Source: RPQJ01 sp044226195
Lineage (GTDB): Bacteria > Pseudomonadota > Gammaproteobacteria > Steroidobacterales > Steroidobacteraceae
Length of the DNA stretch: 64,000 nucleotides
Direction of reading: 5' to 3'
Assembly: GCA_044226195.1 (NCBI GenBank)
Contig: JBGAHO010000006.1
Span: 1 to 64,000, forward strand
A model generated the notes under the pieces. The model did no database searches, was not told the DNA's origin, and saw only the letters and a program-made list of their open reading frames with translations. Of the stretch, positions 35,713-44,479 are shown in pieces. How positions within the stretch are numbered: the first letter of the stretch is position 1; every line of letters begins with the position of its first letter. Made by a program: the position numbers and the translations under genes.

Positions 35713-36555
35713 TCAGGGCTTCACGAACCTCAGGGTCATGCGGTCGGACTCGCCGATCGCGATGTACTTCGAGTGGTCGAACTTCGGGTCCTCCGGCGCG
35801 CTGGAGCCTTCCGGCACCGAGGTCAGCGTCGGCGGCAGCGTCCACACGCCGAACGGATGGTCCTTGGTGTCCTTCGGGTTGGCGTTGATCTCGGACCGGC
35901 CCGCGAGCTTGAACCCCGCCTTCTCCGCGGCCGCGATCACGAAGGCCTCGCTGACGTAGCCGGTCTCGGGCTTCTCGGCGGCGCCACCGGGATTCGCGCG
36001 ATGTTCCTCGACCGCGAGCACGCCGCCGCGCTTCAGCGCCTGGAAGAAATCCGCGAAGTTCTTGTCCACCCAGCCCGGCGTCGACATCCAGTTGTGCACG
36101 GAGCGCGCGGTCAGGATGAAGTCGAAGGTGTCGGCCGGCAGCGGCGCCGACTTCGGGCCCCAGTTGACGTACTGCACCTCGCCGTAGCGCTGCGGGTTGG
36201 CAGCCCAGCGCGCCTCGAAGTCCGCGCGCGCTTTCTTCGAGCGCTCGGAGAGTTCCGGGTTCGCAAGATCGGCGGCGGTCGAGTAATAGCGGCCGCCCGT
36301 CGCCTTTGCGTACGGCGCGAGGATCTCCGTCCACCAGCCGCCACCCGGCTGCACCTCGAGGATCGTCATGCCGGGCTTGAGGCCCCAGAACGCCAGCGCT
36401 TCGACGGGGTGACGGTAGGCGTCGCGGGCCGTGTCCTTGGCGCTGCGCCAGTCACCGTGCACGGCCGCTGCGAGCGCCGGATCGCCGGCCGCGTGGGCGG
36501 ACGTGAACGGGATGGCGAGGACGGCCGCGAGTGCGACCAGGCGGAGCAGCTTCAT
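35713..36555 (-). CDS. Exported class I methyltransferase-like protein (COG4798 type)
   Basis: 280 residues with a signal peptide (cleaved after AHA). The mature part has a SAM-methyltransferase core: motif I ILEVQPGGGWWTEIL, DFILTARSVHNWM and LKRGGVLAVEEHRANPGG. Motif I reads E-x-x-P-G-G-G rather than the usual D/E-x-G-x-G-x-G, as in this exported family. A SAM-dependent enzyme with a Sec signal is odd, because SAM is not expected in the periplasm; members of the family are annotated as predicted methyltransferases without a known substrate. The stop abuts that of the convergent GltD-like gene. A paralogue is encoded at 53097-53894. Confidence 0.85.
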   Translation of the reverse strand: MKLLRLVALAAVLAIPFTSAHAAGDPALAAAVHGDWRSAKDTARDAYRHPVEALAFWGLKPGMTILEVQPGGGWWTEILAPYAKATGGRYYSTAADLANPELSERSKKARADFEARWAANPQRYGEVQYVNWGPKSAPLPADTFDFILTARSVHNWMSTPGWVDKNFADFFQALKRGGVLAVEEHRANPGGAAEKPETGYVSEAFVIAAAEKAGFKLAGRSEINANPKDTKDHPFGVWTLPPTLTSVPEGSSAPEDPKFDHSKYIAIGESDRMTLRFVKP

Positions 36556-36640
36556 GCGGGGTCTCCTTGGAACGAGTCCGCGATTCTACGCGTGACTGCC
36601 TGTTAGCCAAGGCCGCGAGGACGGATTCCTCGCCCGCATG

Positions 36641-36672
36641 AAAAAAGGCCCCGGCACTTGCGTACCGGGGCC
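36641..36672 (-). terminator. Rho-independent terminator for the OmpW-OmpA gene
   Basis: On the minus strand the order is an 8-bp perfect GC stem (GGCCCCGG, 36672-36665), a 10-base loop, its complement CCGGGGCC (36654-36647) and then six U residues (36646-36641). It starts 44 bases beyond the stop codon at 36716. Confidence 0.92.
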
Positions 36673-36715
36673 TCGTCCGGGCCTGCGAACGGCCCGTCAG
36701 TCGCTCAACCGTCGA

Positions 36716-37966
36716 TTACATGCCCGAATCCGTGCGGATGAACATGACGCGGCGGTTCTCCTGGCGGCCTTCGTCGGTCGCGTTGTCCGCGATCGGGGCG
36801 CTCTCGCCCTTGCCGACAGAGCTCAGGCGGGCCGGATCGACGCCGCGCGAGCTGAGGTAGTCGAACACCGCCTTGGCGCGGCGATCCGACAGCTTCTGGT
36901 TGTAGGCGTCCGAACCCTTGCTGTCCGTGTGGCCTTCGATCAGGGCCTTCGCGAACGGCACGTCGCCCATGAACTTCACGACGCGCTCGAGTTCCGTGAT
37001 CGACTCGGGGCGCAGCTCGGCGCTGTCGAAGTCGAACAGGAGCTTGAGGGTCTGCTCGAGCGGGCAGCCGACCGAGTCGACCTTCACGCCAGCCGGGGTG
37101 CCCGGGCACTTGTCGGCTTCGTCGCACACGCCGTCGTTGTCCGAGTCGGAGCACTTGGCGGGCGGGGGCGGCGGCGGCGGCGGCGGCGGGGGCGGCGGCG
37201 GAGCCACGACCGGCAGCGGCGCCGGCGAACCCCACTGGTAACCCACGTGCAGGCCGTAGACCATCGGGTTGATGTCGACGGTGCCGAGCTTGACGCTGCT
37301 GTAGCCGGGCTTGGCCGAGCCACCGACGCCGTCGAGGATCGACGCGACATCGGCGTCCAGATCCGAACCGATGTCGATGTAGCGCACGCTGGCGTTCACC
37401 AGCCAGTGCTTCGACACGGCGACGTCGAGGCCAAGCTGGCCTGCGAAGCCGAACGAGTTCTTCAGCGACAGCTTGCTGACGTCGATGCCGTAGATGTCCT
37501 GGATCGCGCTGCGCGCGGAGCCACGGATCTCTTCGCCCGAGAACAGCGTGTAGTTCACGCCCGCGCCGATGTACGGACGGAACGTGCCGGTCGGATTGAA
37601 GTGCCAGTTGAGGCCCAGCACTGGCGGCAGCACGTCGGCACTGCCGATGCGCGCCAGCACGTCACCACCCGCCTTAGCGTCCACCGCGTGCGTGAACGGA
37701 TACGCGAGCAGCAGCTCCGTGCCGAGGTGATCGGTGAGCATGTACTCGATCGTGGCGGTCGGCGAAATGTCGCTGTCGACCACGAGGTTGACGTCGAGCG
37801 GATTCTCGCTCGCCGGCAGGTTGTTGCTCTTCGGGTTGATCTGGGACATGCCGACGCGGAAGATCCAGTCGCCCTTCGGCGAACCAGGAGCCACATCGGC
37901 CTGCGCCGCGGCAGACGCGGCCAGGGCGGCGGCAACCGCCAGCGGGATCAGATAACGGGATGACAT
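36716..37966 (-). CDS. OmpW-like barrel fused by a poly-proline linker to a TSP3/OmpA peptidoglycan-binding domain
   Basis: 416 residues. After the signal peptide (residues 1-23) comes an OmpW-type eight-stranded barrel (24-250, including WIFRVGMSQINP, LPPVLGLNWHFNP, FRPYIGAGVNYT). Residues 256-269 are fourteen consecutive prolines. A calcium-binding thrombospondin type 3-like segment with paired cysteines follows (CSDSDNDGVCDEADKCPGTP), then an OmpA C-terminal domain (300-412) with the peptidoglycan-binding residues in IEGHTDSKGSDAYNQKLSDRRA. It should be an abundant outer-membrane protein tethered to the cell wall. A strong terminator follows. OmpA proteins usually carry an OmpA barrel; an OmpW barrel is the unusual part. 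Confidence 0.9.
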   Translation of the reverse strand: MSSRYLIPLAVAAALAASAAAQADVAPGSPKGDWIFRVGMSQINPKSNNLPASENPLDVNLVVDSDISPTATIEYMLTDHLGTELLLAYPFTHAVDAKAGGDVLARIGSADVLPPVLGLNWHFNPTGTFRPYIGAGVNYTLFSGEEIRGSARSAIQDIYGIDVSKLSLKNSFGFAGQLGLDVAVSKHWLVNASVRYIDIGSDLDADVASILDGVGGSAKPGYSSVKLGTVDINPMVYGLHVGYQWGSPAPLPVVAPPPPPPPPPPPPPPAKCSDSDNDGVCDEADKCPGTPAGVKVDSVGCPLEQTLKLLFDFDSAELRPESITELERVVKFMGDVPFAKALIEGHTDSKGSDAYNQKLSDRRAKAVFDYLSSRGVDPARLSSVGKGESAPIADNATDEGRQENRRVMFIRTDSGM

Positions 37967-38240
37967 TGCAGGTCTCTCCTTGTGGCTTTTATGCCATGCA
38001 TTAGCGAAAACGCGAAGCGGGCCGAGCCGCCTGTCCGGAAGGTCGTCCCCACCCCGACATTCCGGCCGCTAGAAACTCATAGGCCGGCTGTTACCCCGCT
38101 ATGATTGTTGCGATTGTAGCGCGGTGCATCCGTTTTTGCCGCAGTCTCCGGAATGAGTCCGAAAGCGCCAAGACCGCCTGCGCGGCCCCTGATGCGAAAA
38201 CACCACACCCACCACCGGCCCGGACGGGCCGCCTGCTGAC
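37967..38240. other. Divergent intergenic region between the OmpW-OmpA and M16 genes
   Basis: This 274-base region must contain promoters for both genes. It holds a relatively AT-rich core around 38095-38120, with two copies of GATTGT, where -10-like TATGAT (38100-38105) occurs on the plus strand, but I cannot pair it with a convincing -35. No ORF or RNA gene is supported. Confidence 0.4.
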
Positions 38241-41027
38241 ATGGAGAAGCACTCTTTGAAGCCCCTCGCCTGCCGCTGGTCGTTGGCGCTGTTCGCCGCC
38301 TTGCTGACATCGGTTTCATTCGCGGCCGCGCCGCCCGCCGCCTCCCCTGCCCCTATCCCGCTGATTCCTTACGAGAAATTCACGCTCTCGAACGGGCTGA
38401 CGGTGATCGTCCACACGGACCGCAAGGCGCCGATCGTGGCCGTCAACGTCTGGTACCACGTCGGCTCCAAGAACGAACGCCCGGGCAAGACCGGCTTCGC
38501 GCACCTGTTCGAGCACCTGATGTTCCAGGGCAGCGAGCACTACAACGACGAGTATTTCAGGCCGTTCGAGCAGGTCGGCGCGACCAGCATGAACGGCACC
38601 ACCAACCGGGACCGGACCAATTACTTCCAGAACGTGCCCACGACCGCGCTCGACATGGCGCTCTGGATGGAGTCGGACCGCATGGGCCACCTGCTCGGCG
38701 TGATCGACCAGGCGCGGCTCGACGAGCAGCGCGGCGTGGTGCAGAACGAAAAGCGCCAGGGCGAGAACCGCCCGTACGGCCGCGTCGGCGAGCAACTCTT
38801 CAAGGCGAGTTTCCCGGAAGGTCACCCGTACCACTGGCTGACCATCGGCTCGATGGACGACCTCAACGCCGCGTCGCTCGACGACGTGAAGGAGTGGTTC
38901 CGAACGTACTACGGCGCGGCCAACGCGGTGCTCGTGCTCGCGGGCGACATCGACGCGGCGACCGCGCGCGAGAAAGTGCAGAAATATTTCGGCGACATCG
39001 CCCCGGGCCCCGCGTTGACGCGGCCGGGCGTGTGGATCGCGGCGCGCGATGAAAGCCGTCGCGACGTGATGGTCGACCAGGTCGCGCAGCCGCGCCTCCA
39101 GAAGGCGTGGAACATCCCGCCGGACGGCACCACCGACGCGGACCTGCTCGCGCTCGTCGGCGACATCCTCGGCGGCGGCAAGACCTCGCGCCTGTACGAG
39201 CGCCTCGTGTACCGTGACCAGATCGCGGACAACGCCAATGCCGGCGCGTCCTCGTTCGAGATCGCGGGCCTCTTCTCGATCGCGGCGGACGTGAAGCAAG
39301 GCGTCGCGACCGAGCGCGTCGAGCACGCGCTCACGGAGGAACTGCAGCGCTTCATCGCGCAGGGCCCGACGCAGGCCGAGATCGACCGTGCGCGCACGTC
39401 CATCCGCGCCGGCTTCCTGAAGGGCCTGGAGCGCATCGGCGGCTTCGGCGGCAAGGCCGACGTGCTCGCGTCCTGCGAAGTGTTCGAAGGCGATCCGGGC
39501 TGCTACCGGCGGTCGTTCGCCGTCATCGATGCCGCGACGCCGAAGCAGTTGCAGGACGTGGCCCGGCGCTGGCTCTCGCGTGGCGACTACACGCTCGAGA
39601 TCCGGCCTGCCGCGGCGTACCAGGCGACGCCCGCCGGCGCGGTCGACCGCAGCCAGGGCGTGCCGGTCACCACCACGTTCCCGGACCTCGCGTTCCCCGA
39701 CCTGCAGCGCACCAAGCTGCGCAACGGCCTGCCGGTGATCGTCGCGAACCGCCCGGGCGTGCCGGTCGTCAACGTGGCAATCCTGTTCGACGCGGGCTAC
39801 GTCGCGGACCAGGGCCGCAAGCTCGGCACGTCGAGCTTCACCCTGGCGATGCTCGACGAGGGCACCGCCACGCTCGGCTCGCTGCAGATCGCCGATCGCG
39901 CGGAGCGGCTCGGCGCCGACCTCGGCTCGGGCTCGTCGCTCGACTCGTCCACCGTGTCGCTGTCCGCCCTGAAGGAGAACCTGGACCCGTCGCTCGCGCT
40001 GTTCGCGGACGTCGTGCGCAACCCGGCGTTCGCGCAGAAGGAGATCGACCGCGTGCGCAAGGAGTGGCTCGCCGGCATCGCGCGCGAGAAGCAGAGCCCC
40101 GACGCGCTGGCGATGCGCACCCTGCCGCCGCTGCTCTATGGCCCCGGGCACCCGTATGCGATCCCGTTCAACGGCTCCGGCACCGAGGCGTCGATCGCGT
40201 CGCTGCAACGTGACGACCTGCTCGTGTTCCAGCGCGAGTGGCTGCGACCCGACAATGCCACCCTGATCGTCTCGGGCGACGTGACGCTGGGCGAAATCGT
40301 GCCGCTGCTGGAGAAGCACTTCGGCACCTGGGTGGCGCCGGCGACGCCGCGACCGGCCAAGGTCCTGCCGGAGGCCGCCCGGCCGGCCAGCCCGCGCGTG
40401 TTCCTCCTCGACCGGCCGGATGCCGTGCAGACCAGCATCCTCGCGGGCGAGCTGATGCCGTCTAGCCTGGCGCCGAACCGCTTCGAGATCGAGACCATGA
40501 ACGCCGTGCTCGGCGGCACGTTCAGCTCGCGGCTCAACATGAACCTGCGCGAGGACAAGCACTGGTCCTACGGCGTGAGCACCGCGCTGCCGGGCGCGCG
40601 CGGCCAGCGTCCGTGGCTGCTGTTCGCGCCCGTGCAGACCGACAAGACCGTCGAGTCGCTGCGCGAACTGAAAACTGAGCTCGCGCAGTTCGTCGGCGAC
40701 CGCCCCGCGACGGCCGACGAAGTCGCGAAGATCCGCAATCGCGACGTGCGCGCGCTGTCCGGCCGGTTCGAGACCAATGCGTCGGTAGCCGGCGCGATCG
40801 CCGACATCGTCGTCTACCAGCGCCCGGACGACTACGTGCGCACGCTCAAGGCGCGCATCGAGTCGCAGACCGACGAGGGCGTGCGGGCCGCGGCGCGCGC
40901 TGCCCTCGATCCCGCGGTGCTGACGTGGGTGATCGTCGGCGACCTGCGCAGGATCGAGCAGCCGATCCGCGACCTGCAGCTCGGCGAGGTGAAGGTGCTC
41001 GACAAGGACGGACAGGTCGTGCGCTGA
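38241..41027 (+). CDS. M16 family zinc metallopeptidase, two-lobed (about 930 aa)
   Basis: 928 residues with a signal peptide (residues 1-29). The first lobe has the inverted zinc motif His88-Leu-Phe-Glu91-His92 and the distal glutamate in the RGVVQNEKRQ segment. The second lobe (about 490-928) is an inactive M16 repeat with the VLGGTFSSRLNMNLREDKHWSYGVS signature. It is thus a single-chain counterpart of the two-gene M16 pair at 26401-29189. It is predicted to be periplasmic and to degrade peptides. The nearest gene downstream begins 50 bases later on the same strand. Confidence 0.92.
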   Translation: MEKHSLKPLACRWSLALFAALLTSVSFAAAPPAASPAPIPLIPYEKFTLSNGLTVIVHTDRKAPIVAVNVWYHVGSKNERPGKTGFAHLFEHLMFQGSEHYNDEYFRPFEQVGATSMNGTTNRDRTNYFQNVPTTALDMALWMESDRMGHLLGVIDQARLDEQRGVVQNEKRQGENRPYGRVGEQLFKASFPEGHPYHWLTIGSMDDLNAASLDDVKEWFRTYYGAANAVLVLAGDIDAATAREKVQKYFGDIAPGPALTRPGVWIAARDESRRDVMVDQVAQPRLQKAWNIPPDGTTDADLLALVGDILGGGKTSRLYERLVYRDQIADNANAGASSFEIAGLFSIAADVKQGVATERVEHALTEELQRFIAQGPTQAEIDRARTSIRAGFLKGLERIGGFGGKADVLASCEVFEGDPGCYRRSFAVIDAATPKQLQDVARRWLSRGDYTLEIRPAAAYQATPAGAVDRSQGVPVTTTFPDLAFPDLQRTKLRNGLPVIVANRPGVPVVNVAILFDAGYVADQGRKLGTSSFTLAMLDEGTATLGSLQIADRAERLGADLGSGSSLDSSTVSLSALKENLDPSLALFADVVRNPAFAQKEIDRVRKEWLAGIAREKQSPDALAMRTLPPLLYGPGHPYAIPFNGSGTEASIASLQRDDLLVFQREWLRPDNATLIVSGDVTLGEIVPLLEKHFGTWVAPATPRPAKVLPEAARPASPRVFLLDRPDAVQTSILAGELMPSSLAPNRFEIETMNAVLGGTFSSRLNMNLREDKHWSYGVSTALPGARGQRPWLLFAPVQTDKTVESLRELKTELAQFVGDRPATADEVAKIRNRDVRALSGRFETNASVAGAIADIVVYQRPDDYVRTLKARIESQTDEGVRAAARAALDPAVLTWVIVGDLRRIEQPIRDLQLGEVKVLDKDGQVVR

Positions 41028-41076
41028 TCGGCGACGGCGCTATGATCGCCGCTCCATCGCCTGGGGAGTGGCCCGG

Positions 41077-42705
41077 ATGCCCGACGCGTCCCGAACCCTG
41101 GTCCTGTGCGCGGCCCTGCTGCTGGCCGCGTGCCAGGGCGCGCCGCCCGCCGCGGCCCCTGCCGCGCCGACCGCTGCCGCGGCCCGCGCCATCGGCGGCC
41201 CGCACTGGTGGAACGACCGCGTGTTCTACGAGGTGTTCGTGCGCTCCTTCGCCGATTCGACGACGGGGCCGCTCGCCAACGACGGTGTCGGCGACCTGCA
41301 GGGCCTGATCGAGAAGCTCGACTACCTCAACGACGGCAATCCGGCGACCACGGCGGACCTCGGCATCACCGGGATCTGGCTGATGCCGGTCAATCCCTCG
41401 CCGAGCTATCACGGCTACGACGTCACGGACTATTACGGCATCCAGCCGCAGTACGGCACGCGCGCGGATTTCGAGCGGCTGCTCGCGGAGTGCCACAAAC
41501 GCGGCATCCAGGTGATCGTCGACCTCGTGCTGAACCACACCTCGTCCGAGCACCCATTCTTCAAGCGGGCGCTCGCGGGCGATCCGAAATACCGCGACTG
41601 GTACATCTTCGTCGACCCGGACAAGGTGCCCGACACGCTCGGCCCGTGGAACGAGATCGTCTGGCAGAAGATCGGCGACCAGCGCTTCTTCGGCATGTTC
41701 TGGTCCGGCATGCCCGACCTGAACTACCGCAATCCCGAGGTCACCGCGGAGGCGTATCGCATCGCCGACTTCTGGCTCGACGAGATGCACGTGGACGGCT
41801 TCCGGCTCGACGCCATCCGCCACCTCATCGAGGACGGCGAGGTGATGATCGACACGCCCGAGACCCTCGCGTGGCTGAAGGGTTTCGAGGCGCACGTCCA
41901 CTCGGGCGGTCGCAACCCGCTGGTCGTCGGCGAGGTCTGGACGCACACCGAGACGGTGAGCGAGTACGTCCAGCAAGGCACGCTCGACGCCGCCTTCGAG
42001 TTCGACCTCGCCGGCGCGATCCTCGATGCCGCGGATTCGGGCAAGCGCGACAAGCTGCAATACGTGCTCGGCAACGTCGTTGCGAGTTATCCGGCCAACC
42101 AGTTCGCATCGTTCACCACCAACCACGACCAGGACCGCATCGCGAGCGTGCTGCGCCAGGATCCCGCGAAGCTGAAGCTCGCGGCCGCGCTGCTGCTCAC
42201 CGGCCCGGGCGTGCCGTTCCTCTACTACGGTGAGGAAATCGGGCAGATCGGGGCGAAGCCGGACGAGATGATCCGCAATCCGATGCCGTGGACCGGCGGC
42301 ACGAACGGCGGCTTCACCGCGGCGGCGCGACCGTGGGAGCGCCTGCAGAAAGGCTTCGAGACGCGCAACGTCGCGGCGCAGTCGGCCGACCCCGATTCGC
42401 TGCTCAGTCACTATCGCCGGCTGATCCGCCTGCGCCAGGCGGAGCCCGCCCTGCTGCGCGGCGACCTGCGCCTGCTCGAGACGGGACGGGACGACGTCAT
42501 CGCCTGGCAACGCAGCGCGGAAGGTCGCACGCTGACGGTGGTCGCGAACCTCGGCGCGACCGACGTGCAGGGACTGCGCCTGCCGGGCGTCGACGGCCCG
42601 CTCGACGACCTGCTCGGCGGCGTCCCCGTAGACGGCGGCGATATCGCGCTCGCCGCCCGGTCCGTGCGGGTGCTGGCACCGGCCCGCCTCGCCGCGTCGC
42701 GATGA
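41077..42705 (+). CDS. GH13 alpha-amylase family lipoprotein
   Basis: 542 residues. A lipobox LAAC (Cys near residue 15-20) marks it as a lipoprotein, so it acts outside the cytoplasm. The GH13 catalytic set is complete: nucleophile Asp in GFRLDAIRH, acid Glu in VVGEVW and the third carboxylate in TTNHDQDR; the (beta/alpha)8 barrel also has DLVLNHTSSEH. It hydrolyses or transfers alpha-1,4-glucans, and the start at 41077 is set by GGGGAG 8 bases upstream (the GTG at 41068 is too close). TATGAT at 41041-41046 could be its -10 box. The CPA2 gene overlaps its stop by four bases. Confidence 0.9.
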   Translation: MPDASRTLVLCAALLLAACQGAPPAAAPAAPTAAAARAIGGPHWWNDRVFYEVFVRSFADSTTGPLANDGVGDLQGLIEKLDYLNDGNPATTADLGITGIWLMPVNPSPSYHGYDVTDYYGIQPQYGTRADFERLLAECHKRGIQVIVDLVLNHTSSEHPFFKRALAGDPKYRDWYIFVDPDKVPDTLGPWNEIVWQKIGDQRFFGMFWSGMPDLNYRNPEVTAEAYRIADFWLDEMHVDGFRLDAIRHLIEDGEVMIDTPETLAWLKGFEAHVHSGGRNPLVVGEVWTHTETVSEYVQQGTLDAAFEFDLAGAILDAADSGKRDKLQYVLGNVVASYPANQFASFTTNHDQDRIASVLRQDPAKLKLAAALLLTGPGVPFLYYGEEIGQIGAKPDEMIRNPMPWTGGTNGGFTAAARPWERLQKGFETRNVAAQSADPDSLLSHYRRLIRLRQAEPALLRGDLRLLETGRDDVIAWQRSAEGRTLTVVANLGATDVQGLRLPGVDGPLDDLLGGVPVDGGDIALAARSVRVLAPARLAASR

Positions 42706-44459
42706 ACCTCACCGCGCAGGTCGCGGTCTTCCTGGCCGCGACCGTCATCGCGATCCCGCTGTTCCGCCGCTTCCGCCTGAGCGCGGTGCTCGGCTACCTC
42801 GCGGCCGGCATGGTCATCGGGCCGTGGGGCCTCGCGCTGATCGAGGACGTCGAAGCGATCCTGCATTTCTCCGAGTTCGGCGTCGTGATGCTGCTGTTCG
42901 TGATCGGACTCGAACTGCAGCCCTCGCGCCTGTGGGTGCTGCGCCACGCGGTGTTCGCCGGCGGCGCGGCCCAGGTGGTGGCATCCACGGCCCTGCTCGC
43001 CGTCGCGGCACGCGCAATCGGGCAGCCCTGGCCCGCGGCGGCAGTGATCGGCTTCGCGCTCTCGCTGTCCTCGACCGCGCTCATCCTGCAGGTGCTGGCG
43101 GAGCGCGGGGAACTCAATACGCGGCACGGGCGCTCGGCGTTCGCGATCCTGCTCTTCCAGGACCTCGCGATCATGCCCGCCCTCGTGCTGCTGCCCCTGC
43201 TCTCCGGCGAGGGCACGCAGGCCATGAACTGGCGGCAATGGGTGATGCCCGTGGCGGCGATCGCCCTGACGGTCGGCGTGGGCCGCCCCCTGCTGCGTCC
43301 GGTGCTGCGCATCGTCGCCTCGACGCGCGCGCAGGAAGCCTTCACCGCCGCCGCGCTGCTGGTGGTCATCGGCACGGCGCTGCTGTTCCAGGCGACGGGA
43401 CTGTCGATGGCGCTCGGCGCCTTCATCGCCGGCGTGCTGCTCGCGGACAGCGAGTACCGGCACGAGCTCGAAGCCGACATCGAGCCTTTCAAGGGACTGC
43501 TGCTCGGGCTCTTCTTCATCGCGGTGGGCATGTCCGCGAACCTCGGCGTGCTCGCGGACGCGCCCGGGCGCGTGCTGCTGCTCACCTGCGCGTACCTCGC
43601 CGTGAAGGGTCTCGCGATCTTCGTGGCAGCACGTGTCACGCGCCACGATGCCGCCACGGCGCACCGGCTGGCCGTGGCGCTCGCCGGCGGCGGCGAATTC
43701 GCGTTCGTGCTGTTCACGCTGGCCACGCGTGGCCGGTTGATCGACCCGGAAACGGCCGACCTGCTGGTGATCCTCGTGACGGTGTCGCTGGTGCTTGCGC
43801 CGCTGCTGATCGCGGGCGCGGATGCACTGGCCCGGCGATTCGCGCCACCCGCGCCGCCGCCGGCCTACGACACCATCGAAGGCGAGGAGCCGCGCGTGCT
43901 GATCGCCGGCTTCGGCCGGTTCGGCCAGATCGTGGCTCGCGTGCTGTCGGCGCGCCGCATCCGCTTCACGGCCCTCGAGATCAGCCAGGCGCAGGTCGAC
44001 TTCGTGCGCCGCTTCGGCAACAAGCTCTACTACGGCGACGCCACGCGCCTCGACGTGCTGCGCGCCGCCGGCGCCGGACATGCCGAGGTGCTGGTGCTGG
44101 CCATCGACGACGTCGAGGCGTCGCTGCGCACCGCAGAGCAGGTGCGTCGGCATTTTCCCCAGCTGCGCGTCCTCGCCCGGGCCCGCAACCGCCAGCACGC
44201 CTTCCGGCTGATGGCGGCCGGCGTGACCGAGATCTGGCGCGAGACGTATGCTTCGAGTCTCGAGCTGGCCGAGGGCACGCTCGTCGCTCTCGGCACGGAG
44301 CCGGCCACGGCGGCCTCGCAGGTGCGCCGCTTCCGAGCCCACGACGAGGAGACGCTGCGCCAGCAGGCGGCCATCGGCGGCGACGAGGAGAAGCTCATCG
44401 CGACCGTCCAGGCGTCCGCGCGCCAGCTCGAGAAGCTGTTCGAGGCCGACGCCGACTGA
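42702..44459 (+). CDS. CPA2-type monovalent cation:proton antiporter with RCK_N domain (KefB/C-like)
   Basis: 585 residues. The first ~390 residues hold about 12 membrane helices including FSEFGVVMLLFVIGLELQPS and ALSLSSTALILQVLAE, both hallmarks of the family. From residue 395 a soluble RCK_N domain carries the nucleotide motif LIAGFGRFGQIVARVL and YYGDATRLDVLRAAG. It is a glutathione-regulated-type K+ efflux system or K+/H+ exchanger. It overlaps the GH13 stop by ATGA and may be co-expressed, though a metabolic link is not evident. DUF2891 follows after 20 bases. Confidence 0.92.
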   Translation: MNLTAQVAVFLAATVIAIPLFRRFRLSAVLGYLAAGMVIGPWGLALIEDVEAILHFSEFGVVMLLFVIGLELQPSRLWVLRHAVFAGGAAQVVASTALLAVAARAIGQPWPAAAVIGFALSLSSTALILQVLAERGELNTRHGRSAFAILLFQDLAIMPALVLLPLLSGEGTQAMNWRQWVMPVAAIALTVGVGRPLLRPVLRIVASTRAQEAFTAAALLVVIGTALLFQATGLSMALGAFIAGVLLADSEYRHELEADIEPFKGLLLGLFFIAVGMSANLGVLADAPGRVLLLTCAYLAVKGLAIFVAARVTRHDAATAHRLAVALAGGGEFAFVLFTLATRGRLIDPETADLLVILVTVSLVLAPLLIAGADALARRFAPPAPPPAYDTIEGEEPRVLIAGFGRFGQIVARVLSARRIRFTALEISQAQVDFVRRFGNKLYYGDATRLDVLRAAGAGHAEVLVLAIDDVEASLRTAEQVRRHFPQLRVLARARNRQHAFRLMAAGVTEIWRETYASSLELAEGTLVALGTEPATAASQVRRFRAHDEETLRQQAAIGGDEEKLIATVQASARQLEKLFEADAD

Positions 44460-44479
44460 TCCTGCACGGAGACCGACGC

